From: Hypericum androsaemum
Taxonomy: Eukaryota; Streptophyta; Magnoliopsida; Malpighiales; Hypericaceae
Reading direction: 5' to 3'
DNA length: 64,000 nt
NCBI GenBank assembly: GCA_963995505.1
Contig: OZ023197.1
Coordinates: forward strand, 12,274,475-12,338,474
The position numbers were made by a program, and so were the translations under genes. Below, one piece after another: positions 1 through 11,839 of the stretch. The notes beneath the pieces were generated by a model, which did no database searches, was not told the DNA's origin, and saw only the letters and a list, made by a program, of their open reading frames with translations. Positions within the stretch are counted from its first letter, which is position 1, and every line of letters begins with the position of its first letter.

Positions 1-1640
1 ATCCCGAGAATATTTTTTAGGTTACCGACAATACGTCGTCAGCTTACGTAACATCTTGTCATATTAAAAATGCCATATCATCAAATATTTATTTTTTTAC
101 CCATTAGGTTATATTCGGCCCCCTAAAATAACAGGTTATATTCCATTATTCGCGAGAGAAGAGGCGTCTGGAGAGGGGCTTGAAGAAGAAGATCCTGTGT
201 CACCGGCAACACCGTCCTCGGTGGCAGAAAGTGTATAGATCTTCCATTACTCGCTTCCATCGATTTCTTTCTGCGACATTTTAAGCTTCGATTTGATTTG
301 TTGTGCTCTTTTCGCTCGTTTATTTTTCATTTCTTCTGGCGTTTGGGATCTGGATTTAGATTCGAGGAAGCTAACGATATCTATTTGCATCGGTGTTTGA
401 TCTGTGAAAAACTTGCTCTTTGGGTAATATATGTAGAAGATAGTGTTAACTAAAGTGAAAAGTGACGATTTTTTGTGTGGATTTTATTCTTTGATGTCCT
501 TGGTGTATATCTCGATCGCGTAGCTTTGTTTTTCCATGGTCTGCCTCTGTTTTGAAATTCTTCCGTGAAGTGCTTGCTTAACTAAAGTGAAAAGTGACAA
601 TTTTAAAGATGATATGGTATTTTTAAGATGACAAGGATGCCACGTCGGTTGATGATGTGTCGTTGGTAACCAAAAAAATGTCATCGGGGTGTTATTTGAC
701 TCATTTAGAGAAGTACATGAAATTTATGTGAGCCACTTTCAAGTCTAGAAGCTTATGTGTGAACTTTTTGAGGAAGTAGTCATGGAATGTAGAAACAAGG
801 TTCAAACCCTTTTACTTGTCTAGTTTTGTCTCCAAAACGACCTTTGATTAGAATATACGAAGATTGTAATAGGTGAGTAACACTCCAATTTTAGGCGGAG
901 AGTCCCTTGAGTAAATGAATCTTTCGCGGGCCAAAACTTTCTAGGGTCGAAGTTCGATCTCGATAGAGCATTTTTGCGCCTAATATTCTTTTTATATTTT
1001 TCTTCACCATATTTAACCCAATTATGAATACTTATTTTATCTAATATGAGATTGTCGTATCTGATATCTAATTCTTTTTATTCGGATTCGAATATTTCAA
1101 TATTCGATATAAATTCAAATTTTCTAAATTTATATTTTCGAGAGCGAAGATATATAAAGATAGTTAAATATATAAATATATTTTATTTACTATAAATAAT
1201 TTTGGAAGATATTTAATTTGAATGAAATTGCACATAACAAATTATTTAATAAATTGGATAGTTCGGATTCTTCGTATCCAATTTTTCTCGAATACTATAT
1301 AGTTTCTTTTTCGAATACAGATACCAAAAAAATGGTTGTTAGAATATTTGAGATAGTTAACATTCGAATATGGATAATGCATTTTCTCTATTGTTTATGT
1401 AAATGGTAGTTTTGTTTTTTATAAAACCTTAGGTTGAACTATTACATGTACTAAACAAAAACTGAGATTGATCAAAAAATTATTTTAGAAAGAATATTAA
1501 TCTATTGAGTATTAATATATGAAATCTTTAAACTTTACATTTTGCAAGGAGATATTTATCAACAGTGAGATGTCCCAATAGGCCAATATGACCTTTAAAC
1601 AAAATTTACCGCTAATTGCCATATATGTCTGAGTTGTTGT
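1..1640. other. Intergenic sequence, possible 5'-UTR remnant
   Basis: No supportable coding gene. The stretch about 150-400 resembles a plant 5' leader plus start of an intron (GA-rich leader, then a T-rich GTTT-containing tract), but no coding exon follows, so it may be a fragment or the untranslated start of something unrecognised. A 20 bp phrase beginning TTAACTAAAGTG occurs at about 446 and again at about 578. The rest (1000-1600) is AT-rich without ORF support. Confidence 0.4.
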
Positions 1641-1699
1641 TTTGTCTCCCCCGCTCGCGTCTTTTTCGCGCTTCAATTTGCACCTTTCAGACTGAATTG

Positions 1700-1868
1700 A
1701 AGATTCTAGGGTTAGGGTTTCCCCCCTTTATTTGAACACACTCCCACCACCATCCCGCGCCCTGTAATTCCTCTTTGCATCTGTCTCGTTAGCTGCCCAT
1801 ATAAAAACCAAGAAGCAACCGCTCCTCAAAAATCCATCAACAAGCGGTAATAATCCAAATCCACACCA
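1700..1868 (+). promoter_or_regulatory. Core promoter of the argininosuccinate synthase gene
   Basis: A TATA box (TATAAAAA, 1800-1807) lies 62-69 bp before the ATG at 1869, giving an expected transcription start near 1830 and a leader of roughly 40 nt. About 90 bp further up, AGGGTTAGGGTTT (near 1708) is a telo-box (AAACCCTAA on the other strand), an element common in plant promoters of housekeeping and growth-related genes. Motif assignment is by eye. Confidence 0.6.
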
Positions 1869-4800
1869 ATGGCTCAATCCAAGGCTCTATCTTTCTCTCC
1901 CTCTCCGCCCCTCGCTCTCTCCTTCTCCGGTCCCAAACAAGGTAACGAGCAGTACCCACTTCTCCATTGATCACTTCAAGCTTCAGCCTTTCTTTTTTTT
2001 ATATTTTTATTTTGGGTTTTACCCTTCTCTTCAGGAGCTTAATGGCATTTTTTTTTCTTCCTTTTTTTCAGTTTATGGACAGAAACTTTCAATACCCAGG
2101 AAGCCGGGTTTTGCTCGGGAGGTATTTGTTCGAGTTGGTCCTTGTGGGTATGCATTTGTTGTTCTTAGCACCCTTTTGATTTTGATGTTGTTGCATGCTC
2201 TTGAACTTGGCAGTTTGGGGCTGGAGTGAGAGAGCTCCGCAGCGATGCTATTGCGGGTGGCAAACAAGGTAATCTTAGGGCACATTGTGGCGGTAAAGGT
2301 TCAAACTTTAGTTGCACATTGTGTCTGGTTCTAATTGGATTGAGAAGTATGATAGTTTTGATGCATTCGGCCGAAGGTGTTCTTAGAGCTCATTGCAGTG
2401 CTAAAGGTTCAAACTTTGCGTCACGTTTTAATTGAATGTTAGAAGTATGATAGTCGTGATGCAATCAGCCGAAGCTCGTGCCGATTGTTTCAATGTGTTG
2501 CTTCGATTTGAAGTCCTTGTTTATGGTGGATGCTTATTTGATAGATCTTTTTGTTTGGTTCCGCCATCTTGATTGCAGTCATTCGAGCAGTTGCAAGTGG
2601 CAAAGAAGTGGGAGTATCTGAAGCTAAAGGATTACGTGGGAAGCTAAATAAAGTTGTTTTAGCCTACAGTGGTGGCTTAGATACCTCAGTGATTGTCCCA
2701 TGGTTAAGGTACTTCCCTTTGCATTGGATAATACTGGTTTAGTTTCAATTGTTTTCAAGTAGCAGCATATGACATGTTGCATCTGAGAAGAATATGCCCA
2801 TCACGTTGTCCACGATCTGAAAGTTAGATTATTGCTCCATGTTTTTAACTTCTGACAAACCAATTGTGGTTTGAAAAAGTCTAGTTCTAACGAGCTTTGT
2901 TTCCAAGAGATTTCTGTGATTCAGTCCGACATGCTTGCAGTGATGTTACTCTGTCTTTGCAAAGTTACTTTTTTCTTGTAAAAGTTATTCTTTTTCTGCA
3001 CTATTTTGATCTAACAGGGAGAATTATGGTTGTGAAGTTGTTTGCTTTACAGCTGATGTTGGTCAGGTATTCTATGTTACCACTATCAGTAATTCACTTT
3101 TTTATCTTCTGTTGGTCTGAAGAGGGTTTAAGGAATCCTTCTCTCTCAACTGGCTACTTTTTTTTCTTTCATTGTGCAATATTTATAGCAAATGTTTCAA
3201 GTATAGGGAATCCAGGAGCTTGAAGGGTTAGAAGCAAAAGCCAAGGCAAGTGGGGCGTGTCAGTTGGTGGTTAAGGACTTGACGGAAGAATTTGTCAAAG
3301 ACTACATCTTCCCTTGCTTGCGAGCTGGTGCAGTTTATGAACGGAAATACTTACTGGGAACTTCAATGGCACGTCCTGTCATAGCAAAGGTCGGTTTATA
3401 AACCAAAATTTCCTTAACGAGCTCTCGCTATTCTTGAAGATATTTTTGAAGTTCTAGCCGGTTTGTGTTTTCTACTGCTCCAAATTCTGTTTGCAGAACT
3501 ATTTATCAGAGAAGGATTGTCCTTCGAGGGTAAAGGGGGTTTCCCTAGTAGGTGGTCTCTGTTATTTTTTGTAGATGCTTGATAATTAGGATTTTTCAGA
3601 AATATCTTGCCACAATTTTCTAAATTTTGCTGGACATGACTTCTGATGGTCTTGCAGGCCATGGTGGACGTTGCCAGGGAAGTTGGGGCAGATGCAGTTG
3701 CTCATGGATGCACCGGAAAAGGAAATGATCAGGCATTTTCCTCAACAAAAAAAAAAGATCTCTGACAATTGATTTTTATTTTATGTTTGGTACAGCATTT
3801 TCATGTAACCATGGATGCTTCAATTATATTTCAGGTGCGATTTGAGCTTACTTTCTTTGCTCTGAATCCTGAACTGCAAGTTGTGGCTCCTTGGCGAGAA
3901 TGGGATATCACGGGAAGGGAAGATGCCATTGAATATGCTAAGAAGCATAATGTGCCTGTCCCCGTAACAAAGAAGTCCATTTACAGTAGAGACAGGAATT
4001 TGTGGCACCTGAGCCATGAGGTATCTAGCTCGAATAAACTGTCCTTGGGGAACTATTGTTTCTTCTAAAATGTGTTCTGATATGATCATACTCTTGCTGA
4101 GGACCATAATGAATCAGAATGACAGTTTGTACTAATCCATGAGTGTCTAAGTACAAGTACAAGAGACTAGTAAGCGACTTAAATTGTCTGATAAAAGATT
4201 CCTTTTCATTTAGGGTGACATCCTGGAAGATCCAGCAAATGAGCCAAATAAAGATATGTATATGATGAGCGTAGACCCTGAAGATGCTCCGGATCAACCT
4301 GAGTAAGTTCCAGCTCCTAGTCTTTCAGATCAAGAGACTAAGTTCATTTGATCATTGGCTTGAATTTAATTTGCTTACATTCCTGTTGTTTCTAGATATG
4401 TTGAAATTGGTATAGTTTCTGGAATCCCGGTTTCAGTTAACGGGAAAAAACTTTCACCAGCAACTCTCCTTTCAGAGCTTAATGAGATTGGTGGCAAACA
4501 TGGTATTGGTCGAATTGATATGGTTGAGAATCGACTCGTTGGCATGAAGAGCCGAGGAGTCTACGAGACACCTGGAGGGACTATCCTCTTCGCTGCTGCA
4601 CGCGAGCTCGAATCATTGACACTTGATCGAGAAACAATTCAATTCAAAGATATGGTTGCCCTCAAGTATGCTGAGCTAGTGTATGCTGGCAGATGGTTTG
4701 ACCCACTCCGGGAATCCATGGATGCGTTCATGGAGAAGATCACGGAGACAACAACGGGCTCCGTCACTCTCAAGCTGTACAAAGGCTCTGTAGCAGTAGC

Positions 4801-4948
4801 TAGCAGGACAAGCCCCCACAGCCTCTACAGGCAAGATATTTCATCCTTCGAGAGCGGAGAGATCTATGATCAAGCAGACGCTGCTGGATTTATCCGCCTG
4901 TACGGCCTTCCAATGAGGGTCAGGGCAATGCTTGAGAAAGGTATCTGA
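1869..4948 (+). CDS. ASS: Argininosuccinate synthase, plastid-targeted
   Basis: Catalyses ATP-dependent joining of citrulline and aspartate to argininosuccinate, the penultimate step of arginine synthesis, in the plastid. Ten exons can be joined into an open frame of 480 codons: 1869-1941, 2072-2121, 2214-2268, 2579-2708, 3018-3066, 3207-3389, 3658-3732, 3835-4020, 4214-4302, 4396-4948. Residues 1 to about 75 are Ser/Pro-rich and poorly conserved, as expected for a transit peptide. The ATP-binding signature AYSGGLDTS is at about 88-96; [25 protein letters not shown] and the C-terminal RLYGLPM are typical of the family. The length fits plant ASS. The first three splice junctions are the least certain: the exon 2 donor at 2122 was chosen because it keeps phase with exon 3, while the alternative GT at 2148 brings in a stop. 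Intron 7 starts with GC rather than GT. The gene appears intact. Confidence 0.93.
3733..3834 (+). other. GC-AG intron 7 of argininosuccinate synthase
   Basis: Exon 7 must end after the codons for G-N-D-Q and exon 8 must begin with V-R-F-E to give the conserved protein. At that point the genomic sequence reads CAG followed by GCATTT, so the donor is GC. The acceptor is TTTCAG at 3829-3834. No nearby GT gives the same junction. Confidence 0.75.
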
Positions 4949-5980
4949 TGCTCGCGTTTTTGCGTCACTGGTTGGACGTCAGAGCACTGTTCCGGCACCC
5001 GGGATCATGTATGTCTTGGGCAATGTCAATGGACTCTATGCAGATGGTGTTGCTTTGCATTTTGCTTTAAAACGTGTCTGTCTTTGTGTGTGAGTGAGTC
5101 AACTTGATAAGTGGTGTTGGTTTCCATTTTACTCTTGGATAATGCTTTAATTGTTATTGGAGATGTTCGTTGGCTATATAAGTTTGCTTAAGCCTGGCGA
5201 GGAAGGTGAAAAGTACGTATAAATTTTTTGAAGCCATAAGAAGCATGAATGTTTAATAGTCACAAAATAAAGACATGGACACAAAGTGAAGAGAATTAAC
5301 AAATAATTAAGAGCTTTTTTTTGAAGGATTCAAATAATTAAGAGTTGAACACCACCAAATTACAACCAAATTACAACAGCTGAAAGCTGTCAATTGAGAT
5401 GGCCGGGCAGTTAGGGAAAGCTGCTCGAGTCCAGTGTCAAAATTTGAAAAAAAAAAATTCATTGATATGTTTTAAATCAGATGATAATGATTTGAAAAAT
5501 GACCATACAACATGATACTGAAGTCATATAAGCATAAATATTAAATAGTCACAAACTAAAGATATGAGTACAAAAATGAGAGAATTAAGAGCACTATCAA
5601 ATTATGGTCTCTTTAGAAAAAAAATACAATAAAGGGCGGTTTTTCTAGCTGTATTTGTTCAATTCACAGAATAGTCATAATTATTTTATAGAAAAATCCG
5701 AGTCCTTGTGCTAACAACAATTTTTTGGTTTATTTAATTAGAATCCAATCTATAAACTGACTAATTTAATTTCGAGTCAGATAAAATCTTTGAAAGGTTG
5801 TAAAACTTTCCCAACAAAAATTTATCGCTGTTAACTAACAACAATCACGGGCATCGAAATTGTAAAAAAAAATGCCAATTTGAAATTATCGAACCAAAAC
5901 GATGCTAAGACAGAACATCGGTGACCATTTCTAGGTTCTGCCCATTTCTTACAATCCGAACTTTCCAGAGAGAACAAAAC
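4949..5980. other. Intergenic region with a repeated AT-rich motif
   Basis: Holds the 3' untranslated region of the synthase gene (to about 5200), then two related AT-rich stretches (about 5222-5330 and 5515-5700) sharing GAAGCCATAA/GAAGTCATAT followed by AATAGTCACAAA. The second, with the following 250 bp up to the ISCA gene, is also present at about 20700-20900 before the ISCA pseudogene, so it lies within the duplicated segment. Confidence 0.6.
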
Positions 5981-6016
5981 AGAATGCGGTTGGACAGGAA
6001 AAAAAGAGAGGCCGAA

Positions 6017-7221
6017 ATGGCGGCTCCCAGAGCTGTCGCTGCGGCGGCGGAGAAGGCGGGTCCAGCAATCCGGCGACAGGCGCTGAGCCTAACGGGGGCG
6101 GCGGCTTCGAGGATACGGCAGCTCCTCCAGCAGCGCCACCGTCCGTTCCTCCGGCTCGACGTCAAGGCCCGCGGCTGCAACGGCTTGTCCTACACCCTCA
6201 ATTACGCAGGTACGAATCGAAAATTCGGTCCTTTCTTAAGAAAAGTTGGAGTTAATTGGAGCGTGATTCTTGTGAAAAGTTGGAATCTTGAACGTTATTT
6301 CTTGGGGGTTAATTGGAACAGCCCTCAACAACTCTATTGGTGATTTCGTTGGAGGGGTTTTAGGGTCTCGGTTTTTTTTTTTGGATTTGTTTTTGGTTTT
6401 GAGGTTTGAAAATGAAATGCTTTTGTTGGCAGATGAGAAGGGGAGGTTTGATGAGTTGGTGGAGGACAAGGGCGTGAAGATTCTTGTCGATCCGAAAGCC
6501 CTGATGCATGTGGTTGGGACTAAGATGGATTTTGTAGATAACAAGCTCCGGTAAGCCATTTATTCCGAGCGTTGGTTTGGATGTATTTGTGAATTAGAGT
6601 TAGCAAGGAATTCCTTTTAGGTTCTTGTTTTCGTGAGTCTGGTGATTTTAGCTTCTTGATGTGCTTCATTGTTTGGACTTTGAGCTATGCCGGGGCTGCA
6701 TTTGTCTGCGATCGATTCATGATTGGAGGATTTGCTAGTTTCATTGTGCCTTGCAGTGGATGATGAGATTTCACCTTCAATACTTAGTTGACTTCTTTGG
6801 TCAACAATGATATCCGCTGACAATAGGAAAGTGGTACGGAGAGTGTCCGAGAAGGACGTCGCAAGATGGAAATATCTTGTTTCTGATAGAGCATAATGAT
6901 CTCGAGATCACTTGGTTTCGGAGAGAGCATAATGCATAACTTTTATGTTAGAATTTACTTTAGAGTGATCTGATGACACCAGCAACTTTTCGTCTTAGGA
7001 TTAGTCTGCATCTCCAAGTTGATATTTTTCCTCGTGCAGTATTTCTGGCTTAAAATGTTTTCCTTTCGCTTTGGTCATTTGTGAATGATTCAGATTATCT
7101 GATTGTTTTGGGCAGATCTGAATTCGTTTTCATCAATCCCAACTCTAAAGGCGAGTGCGGATGCGGAGAGTCATTCATGACAACAGGTAGCTCCGAATCT
7201 ACAAAACGTAGTAGTAGCTAG
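6017..7221 (+). CDS. ISCA: Iron-sulfur cluster assembly protein, IscA-like (mitochondrial type)
   Basis: A-type carrier that receives and delivers Fe-S clusters in the mitochondrial ISC pathway. Three exons (6017-6209, 6433-6550, 7116-7221) give 138 codons with GT-AG introns. The N-terminus is rich in Ala and Arg and lacks acidic residues except Glu12, fitting a presequence. Cluster-binding cysteines are visible: Cys54 in ARGCNGLSY and Cys118/Cys120 in GECGCGESF. The segment with [19 protein letters not shown] is the family core. An in-frame upstream ATG at 5984 would add 11 residues; 6017 was chosen because it starts the MAAPRA presequence and is the ATG aligned in the pseudogene copy at 21107. 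The C-terminal tail is rich in Ser. The duplicate at 21.1-22.6 kb is broken, so this is the functional copy. Confidence 0.92.
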
Positions 7222-8225
7222 GACGCGTACTCGACTCTTCTCACCACCGGAATCCATTTTTTCCGGATTGTATTCTCCCATCTTCTGTTGATACTCCTTA
7301 CTAACAAATAAATTCAAGATATACGAGGAGAGGCAAGGAATTTTAGCTGTCGAATCCTTTGATGAGAATGATAGTTTGTATCATCTTTTGTAGGAAAACT
7401 GCTTGTATTTGCGCATCACTGTATATACTTAGCTTCCCTATCAAGAGACAAAAATATCATATTAACACTGTAATATTATTTCCCGACATATTCTCGTAGT
7501 AAAGAAATTATTCCAAGGACAGTCTGCTCTTTCTTTGAGCATGTGACCTTGATTCCCAACTTGGTTGGATGCAGGGCTTGGCAGAAGGGATGCATATCTA
7601 AACGTCACTGAAATGAAGGTAAACTTGACTTTGATGGTCTAGATACGACTGGATTCTTATTATTTTTTTAAATAAGTACATAAATATGGATCTTTAGGAC
7701 CTTACAAAGATCTTACCGGGACCAATTCTTACATTCCCATGGCCACTCGTAACATCGAAGATCGTAATAGTACAATGCAAGATACACAAATGAAAATAGT
7801 TATAAAAAATGATACCTTGCCGATTAGTGTCTAAAACTATACACGAATTGCAAAAATCACCCTAACTTCACCATTGGCCGACTGTATCCAAGTCTTCCCA
7901 AAAATTTAAAAAAAGGAGAGGAAAAAAAACCCAATACCTGGAGTCCCTTCCAATATTGTCCTGGATAAGCTCGGCCGTATATTGCTAAGTCAATGATAGT
8001 TGCACATAGAGCAAAAATAATAAATTATTGACTTTTCAATGTTTTTGAAACAAAAATAATAATATTGTCCTGGTTTCCCATCTTTTCAAGTCAACGATAA
8101 TAATTAACGAAGTGAAATAACAACCGAAGCAACCTGGCAACTATATTGCTTTATCCTCCCATTGATCAACTGTATCCAAGTCTTCTCATAAACAAAAAAG
8201 AAAGAAGAAAACTGCATCCCCTCCC
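7222..8225. other. ISCA 3' region and NLR1 upstream region
   Basis: No gene. 7222-7560 is the ISCA 3' untranslated region and flank, partly matched at 22590-22880. From about 7860 to 8130 is the NLR1 promoter region (phrases CTTCACCATTGGCCGACTG and GATAATAATTAACGAA). Diverged pieces of it recur at 26641-26760 and 31890-31950, where a copia element now splits them. A clear TATA box was not identified. Confidence 0.6.
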
Positions 8226-11200
8226 ATGGCTGAAGCAGTCCTCTTCAACATTGCTAGTACAATCCTGAAAAAGCTCGGCTCCCAAGCTCTGCAAGAGGTT
8301 GGGCAGCTATGGGGCCTCAGCGACGATCTCAAGGAGTTGGAGCGCACTGTTTCGACGATCAAGGCCGTGCTTCTTGATGCAGAGAAGCTGTACCGCACCA
8401 GCAACGAGGTCAAGCTCTGGCTCGACGATCTCAAAGATGTTGTTTATGATGTGGACGACTTGCTGGACGACATCTCAACCGAGGCATCAAGGAGGAAGAT
8501 GAAGAATGGTGGTAATCTGCTGACCAAGGAGGTAGGATTCTGCTTCTCCGGCTCGAATAGTCTTGAAATGGCTCGTAAGGTTAAGAATATTAGAGCCAAG
8601 CTAAGTGGAATTGCAGAGAATAGGAGGTTTCACTTGAACCAGAATATCGTTGAATCAGCTATTGTAAGCCATGACAGAGACACTCATTCCTCTGTACCCA
8701 GTTTAGTGATCGGCCGGGACGATGATAAGAAGAAGATCGTGAATCTGTTGCTGGCTGACCATAAAGAGAATGTGGCTATTGTTCCCATAATTGGATTTGG
8801 AGGTACGGGTAAAACAACACTTGCTCAAATCGTTTACAATGATGAGAAAGTGAGAGCAGAGTTTGAGCTGAAAGTATGGGTTTGCGTATCTGATATTTTC
8901 GACGTCAAACTGATCGTTGAGAAGATTATTGGATGTATAGACGGGGGGAGACCTATTGGAAACATGGAGATTGAAGTTCTCAAGAATCAGCTCCATGAGA
9001 AAATTAAAGGAAAAAAGTACTTGTTTGTGTTAGATGATATATGGAATGAAGATCGCGAAAAATGGGTCCAGTTGAGTGATCTAATCATAAGAGGTGGTGC
9101 TAGAGGAAGTAGAATTATTGTAACCACTCGAAGCAAGGTTGTAGGTGATATAACATGTACATCACAACCTTATGAACTGGAAGGTTTATCAGAAACAGAG
9201 TCTTGGGATTTGTTCCGAAAAATGGCATTCGAGCATGGGGAAGCACCTAATGAAGAGTTCGAGAAGTTGGGGAAGAAGATTGTAGCAAAATGCGGTGGAC
9301 TTCCTCTAGCGATAAGGACAGTAGGCAGCTTGTTGTACACCAAAAGAAAGGTTTCCGAGTGGCTACATTTTAAAGATGGGGAATTCTCAAAATTGGATCC
9401 GAAAATCAACATTGTAGAGACACTCAAGTTGAGCTACAACCATCTCCCATCAAACTTGAAGCAATGCTTTGCTTATTGTAGTATATTCCCGAAAGATTAC
9501 ATATTTGATGCATTTACACTAGTCGAGTATTGGAGAGCACAAGGTTATGTTGATTCCAGAACTGAAAGCACATCTTTAGAAGACAGAGGTCTGAATTGTG
9601 TGAATTATCTTGTCCACAGATCATTTTTTCTGGTAGAAGAATTGGATAAAGATGGTGAAATAGTGAAGTGTAAAATGCACGACTTTATGCATGACCTATC
9701 TACAACAGTTGCAGGAGAAGAGGTCAAACTGCTGGTATATGACAGTCTCACTGGAGCAACAGTTACCGGAAAAACTCGGCACATGTCTTTACATGAGGTC
9801 TCTAGTAAAGTAAGGCGGAAACATGTGGCTCCCTTGCTCCAAGGAAAAAAGGCTCGAACCTTGATTGTCCGAACTAGAACTTATTATAATCGCATTGATG
9901 CCAAAGGGTGCCTTACAGTTCTTGAGAAGTTAAGATACTTGAGAGTGCTAGAGCTACAAAATTGTTTGTTTAAGAAGTTTCCTAGATTCATCGTCAGATT
10001 GAAGCATCTGAGGCAGCTTGACCTCTCTGGTAATTGGTATATAAAGATGCTTCCTGATTCTATTACACGGTTGTATAACTTGCAAGTGCTAAACTTGGAC
10101 CGATGTAGCTTTTTTAAGGAACTTCCAAAGGACATAAAGAAGCTGACTAATCTGACCCATCTCGGACTGGAGGAATGTGGAATGTTGCGAGAAATGCCAC
10201 AAGGGATAGAGAAACTGACCTCTTTAGAGGTGCTGTCACGATTCAGCTTGTCTCGACGGAGGAGGAGACGTGCTTCTGCTGGACTGGAAGAGCTACAGAA
10301 GCTGAGCAAGTTGAGGGGAAGATTGGAACTAGTGAATCTCCAATATATGAAGAAAGGGGCATGGGAGTGTGAGGCAGCCAACTTGAAAGACAAGCCCCAT
10401 CTTCGATATTTGTCCCTCGACTGGGGGCAGCGGAGAGAATCAAAGGACATGAGCGGTGAAACAAAGTCACTGGAAGCGCTGCAGCCCCATCTGAACCTGC
10501 TAGAGTTGAAAGTGAATCACTACTACGGAGTGAGACTTCCAAGATGGGTATCCTCTCTTGAAAATTTAGTCAATATCGTGTTTGCCGATTGCAGAGACTG
10601 CAAATCCCTCCCATCCTTATATGGATTGGCACATCTTCAACATCTGCAACTTTCAATGGGTAAGTTGGAGTATCTGATAGACAACAGCAGGGATACCGAA
10701 GGAGCAAGAAGACCATGTTTCTTCCCCTGCCTGAAGACGCTCATTCTCAGGTGTTGTTCTAACCTGAAGGGATGGTGGAGGCATATGCCGAAAACAATGG
10801 AACAACAACTCCAGTTGCCTTGTCTTTCTACGTTGAAGATCTTGTATTGCCCCTTCGAGGGATGGATGCCTCAGCTTCCATCTCTCAACACTCTTGAATT
10901 AGACGGTATTCGTGCGGAGCTGTTGGAGGAGACGCTAAAACAGACCAACACACATTCCGCTAGCACCAGTACTAGCCTCTCTCCATTGCTATCTCTGTCC
11001 ATTGACAGAGTTGACAATTTCAGGCCTCTGTCGGAAGAGGCGCTCCAGAGCCTTGCATCTGTGAAATCTCTAGTTATTATGAGGATGCATACAAGGGTCC
11101 TGTCTCCATGGCTCCAACATCTGACCTCCCTCGAGAGTCTATCGATCAATGATTGTATGGACGTGAACCTGTTGGAAGAGAAGAATAAAGATTCGATTCA

Positions 11201-11609
11201 ACGCCTCGGGAAGCTCCGTTATCTTACAATTTCTGAGAGTGAAGGGATGGTGCCACTTCCTAAAGGGATTCAGCACCTTACCTCTTTAGGTACACTCACC
11301 ATTAAATCTCCTGAAGAGTGCGAGTCGTTTGACGAATGGCCAATCGACAAGCTGAATGAAAGATGCGGGAGCAACCGGGGAGAGGATTGGCCCTTGATCT
11401 CTCACATTCCTAACATCTATGTCAATGGGAAATGTGTCCAACGCGACGGCCACTACTGGTTTGTTCCACATTCTGAACCTTGTCAGCTTTTTCTTTCCCT
11501 TTCTGAAATGGCTGAAAGTGAAGTTGTTGATCATTGGATTGTTTACATGTATTTGCCATATCCGGCTCGAATCTGGATTACTCGGCTTATTCATTTTCGT
11601 TCATTGTAG
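8226..11609 (+). CDS. CC-NB-ARC-LRR disease resistance protein (NLR1, RGA type)
   Basis: Intracellular immune receptor of the CNL class, 1,127 residues, single exon. Order of domains: Rx-type coiled coil 1 to about 150 with DVVYDVDDLLDD; NB-ARC about 160-500 with P-loop GFGGTGKTT (about 191), kinase-2 LFVLDDIW (about 268), RNBS-B GSRIIVTTR, GLPLAIRT (about 360), RNBS-D CFAYCSIFPKDY and MHD motif KMHDFMHD (about 483); then LRRs from about 560 to 1070. The start MAEAVLF matches the paralogues. Two points differ from NLR2 and NLR3: the P-loop has F and T where they have GMGGLGKTT, and the reading frame runs about 50 codons past the place where the other two stop, adding a hydrophobic tail. All core motifs remain, so it may be functional. 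It shares the cluster with NLR2, NLR3 and relics. Confidence 0.95.
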   Translation: MAEAVLFNIASTILKKLGSQALQEVGQLWGLSDDLKELERTVSTIKAVLLDAEKLYRTSNEVKLWLDDLKDVVYDVDDLLDDISTEASRRKMKNGGNLLTKEVGFCFSGSNSLEMARKVKNIRAKLSGIAENRRFHLNQNIVESAIVSHDRDTHSSVPSLVIGRDDDKKKIVNLLLADHKENVAIVPIIGFGGTGKTTLAQIVYNDEKVRAEFELKVWVCVSDIFDVKLIVEKIIGCIDGGRPIGNMEIEVLKNQLHEKIKGKKYLFVLDDIWNEDREKWVQLSDLIIRGGARGSRIIVTTRSKVVGDITCTSQPYELEGLSETESWDLFRKMAFEHGEAPNEEFEKLGKKIVAKCGGLPLAIRTVGSLLYTKRKVSEWLHFKDGEFSKLDPKINIVETLKLSYNHLPSNLKQCFAYCSIFPKDYIFDAFTLVEYWRAQGYVDSRTESTSLEDRGLNCVNYLVHRSFFLVEELDKDGEIVKCKMHDFMHDLSTTVAGEEVKLLVYDSLTGATVTGKTRHMSLHEVSSKVRRKHVAPLLQGKKARTLIVRTRTYYNRIDAKGCLTVLEKLRYLRVLELQNCLFKKFPRFIVRLKHLRQLDLSGNWYIKMLPDSITRLYNLQVLNLDRCSFFKELPKDIKKLTNLTHLGLEECGMLREMPQGIEKLTSLEVLSRFSLSRRRRRRASAGLEELQKLSKLRGRLELVNLQYMKKGAWECEAANLKDKPHLRYLSLDWGQRRESKDMSGETKSLEALQPHLNLLELKVNHYYGVRLPRWVSSLENLVNIVFADCRDCKSLPSLYGLAHLQHLQLSMGKLEYLIDNSRDTEGARRPCFFPCLKTLILRCCSNLKGWWRHMPKTMEQQLQLPCLSTLKILYCPFEGWMPQLPSLNTLELDGIRAELLEETLKQTNTHSASTSTSLSPLLSLSIDRVDNFRPLSEEALQSLASVKSLVIMRMHTRVLSPWLQHLTSLESLSINDCMDVNLLEEKNKDSIQRLGKLRYLTISESEGMVPLPKGIQHLTSLGTLTIKSPEECESFDEWPIDKLNERCGSNRGEDWPLISHIPNIYVNGKCVQRDGHYWFVPHSEPCQLFLSLSEMAESEVVDHWIVYMYLPYPARIWITRLIHFRSL

Positions 11610-11839
11610 GTGACCCAATTTTGCTGATATTTTTCTCCACTCTTGGATTCAGGACACTAATTGCTCTTCGAGACTTGCTCCATCGTAAGTATATATGATT
11701 CATATTTCTTGTAGACGATGTCGTATAGTTCAATTTGAAGAATTACCTCTGTTTTTTTATGGCTACAGGCTAGCAAATGGCTCCGGCATTTCGGATTTTG
11801 GCCTTGAAGTACTTGATGCCAAGTTTGAAGGTCTCAAAG

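Noticed and set aside
2122..2147. Longer exon 2 of argininosuccinate synthase using the donor at 2148
   Set aside because: It leaves two bases and brings a stop codon in exon 3 (GAG TGA); the donor at 2122 keeps the frame open.
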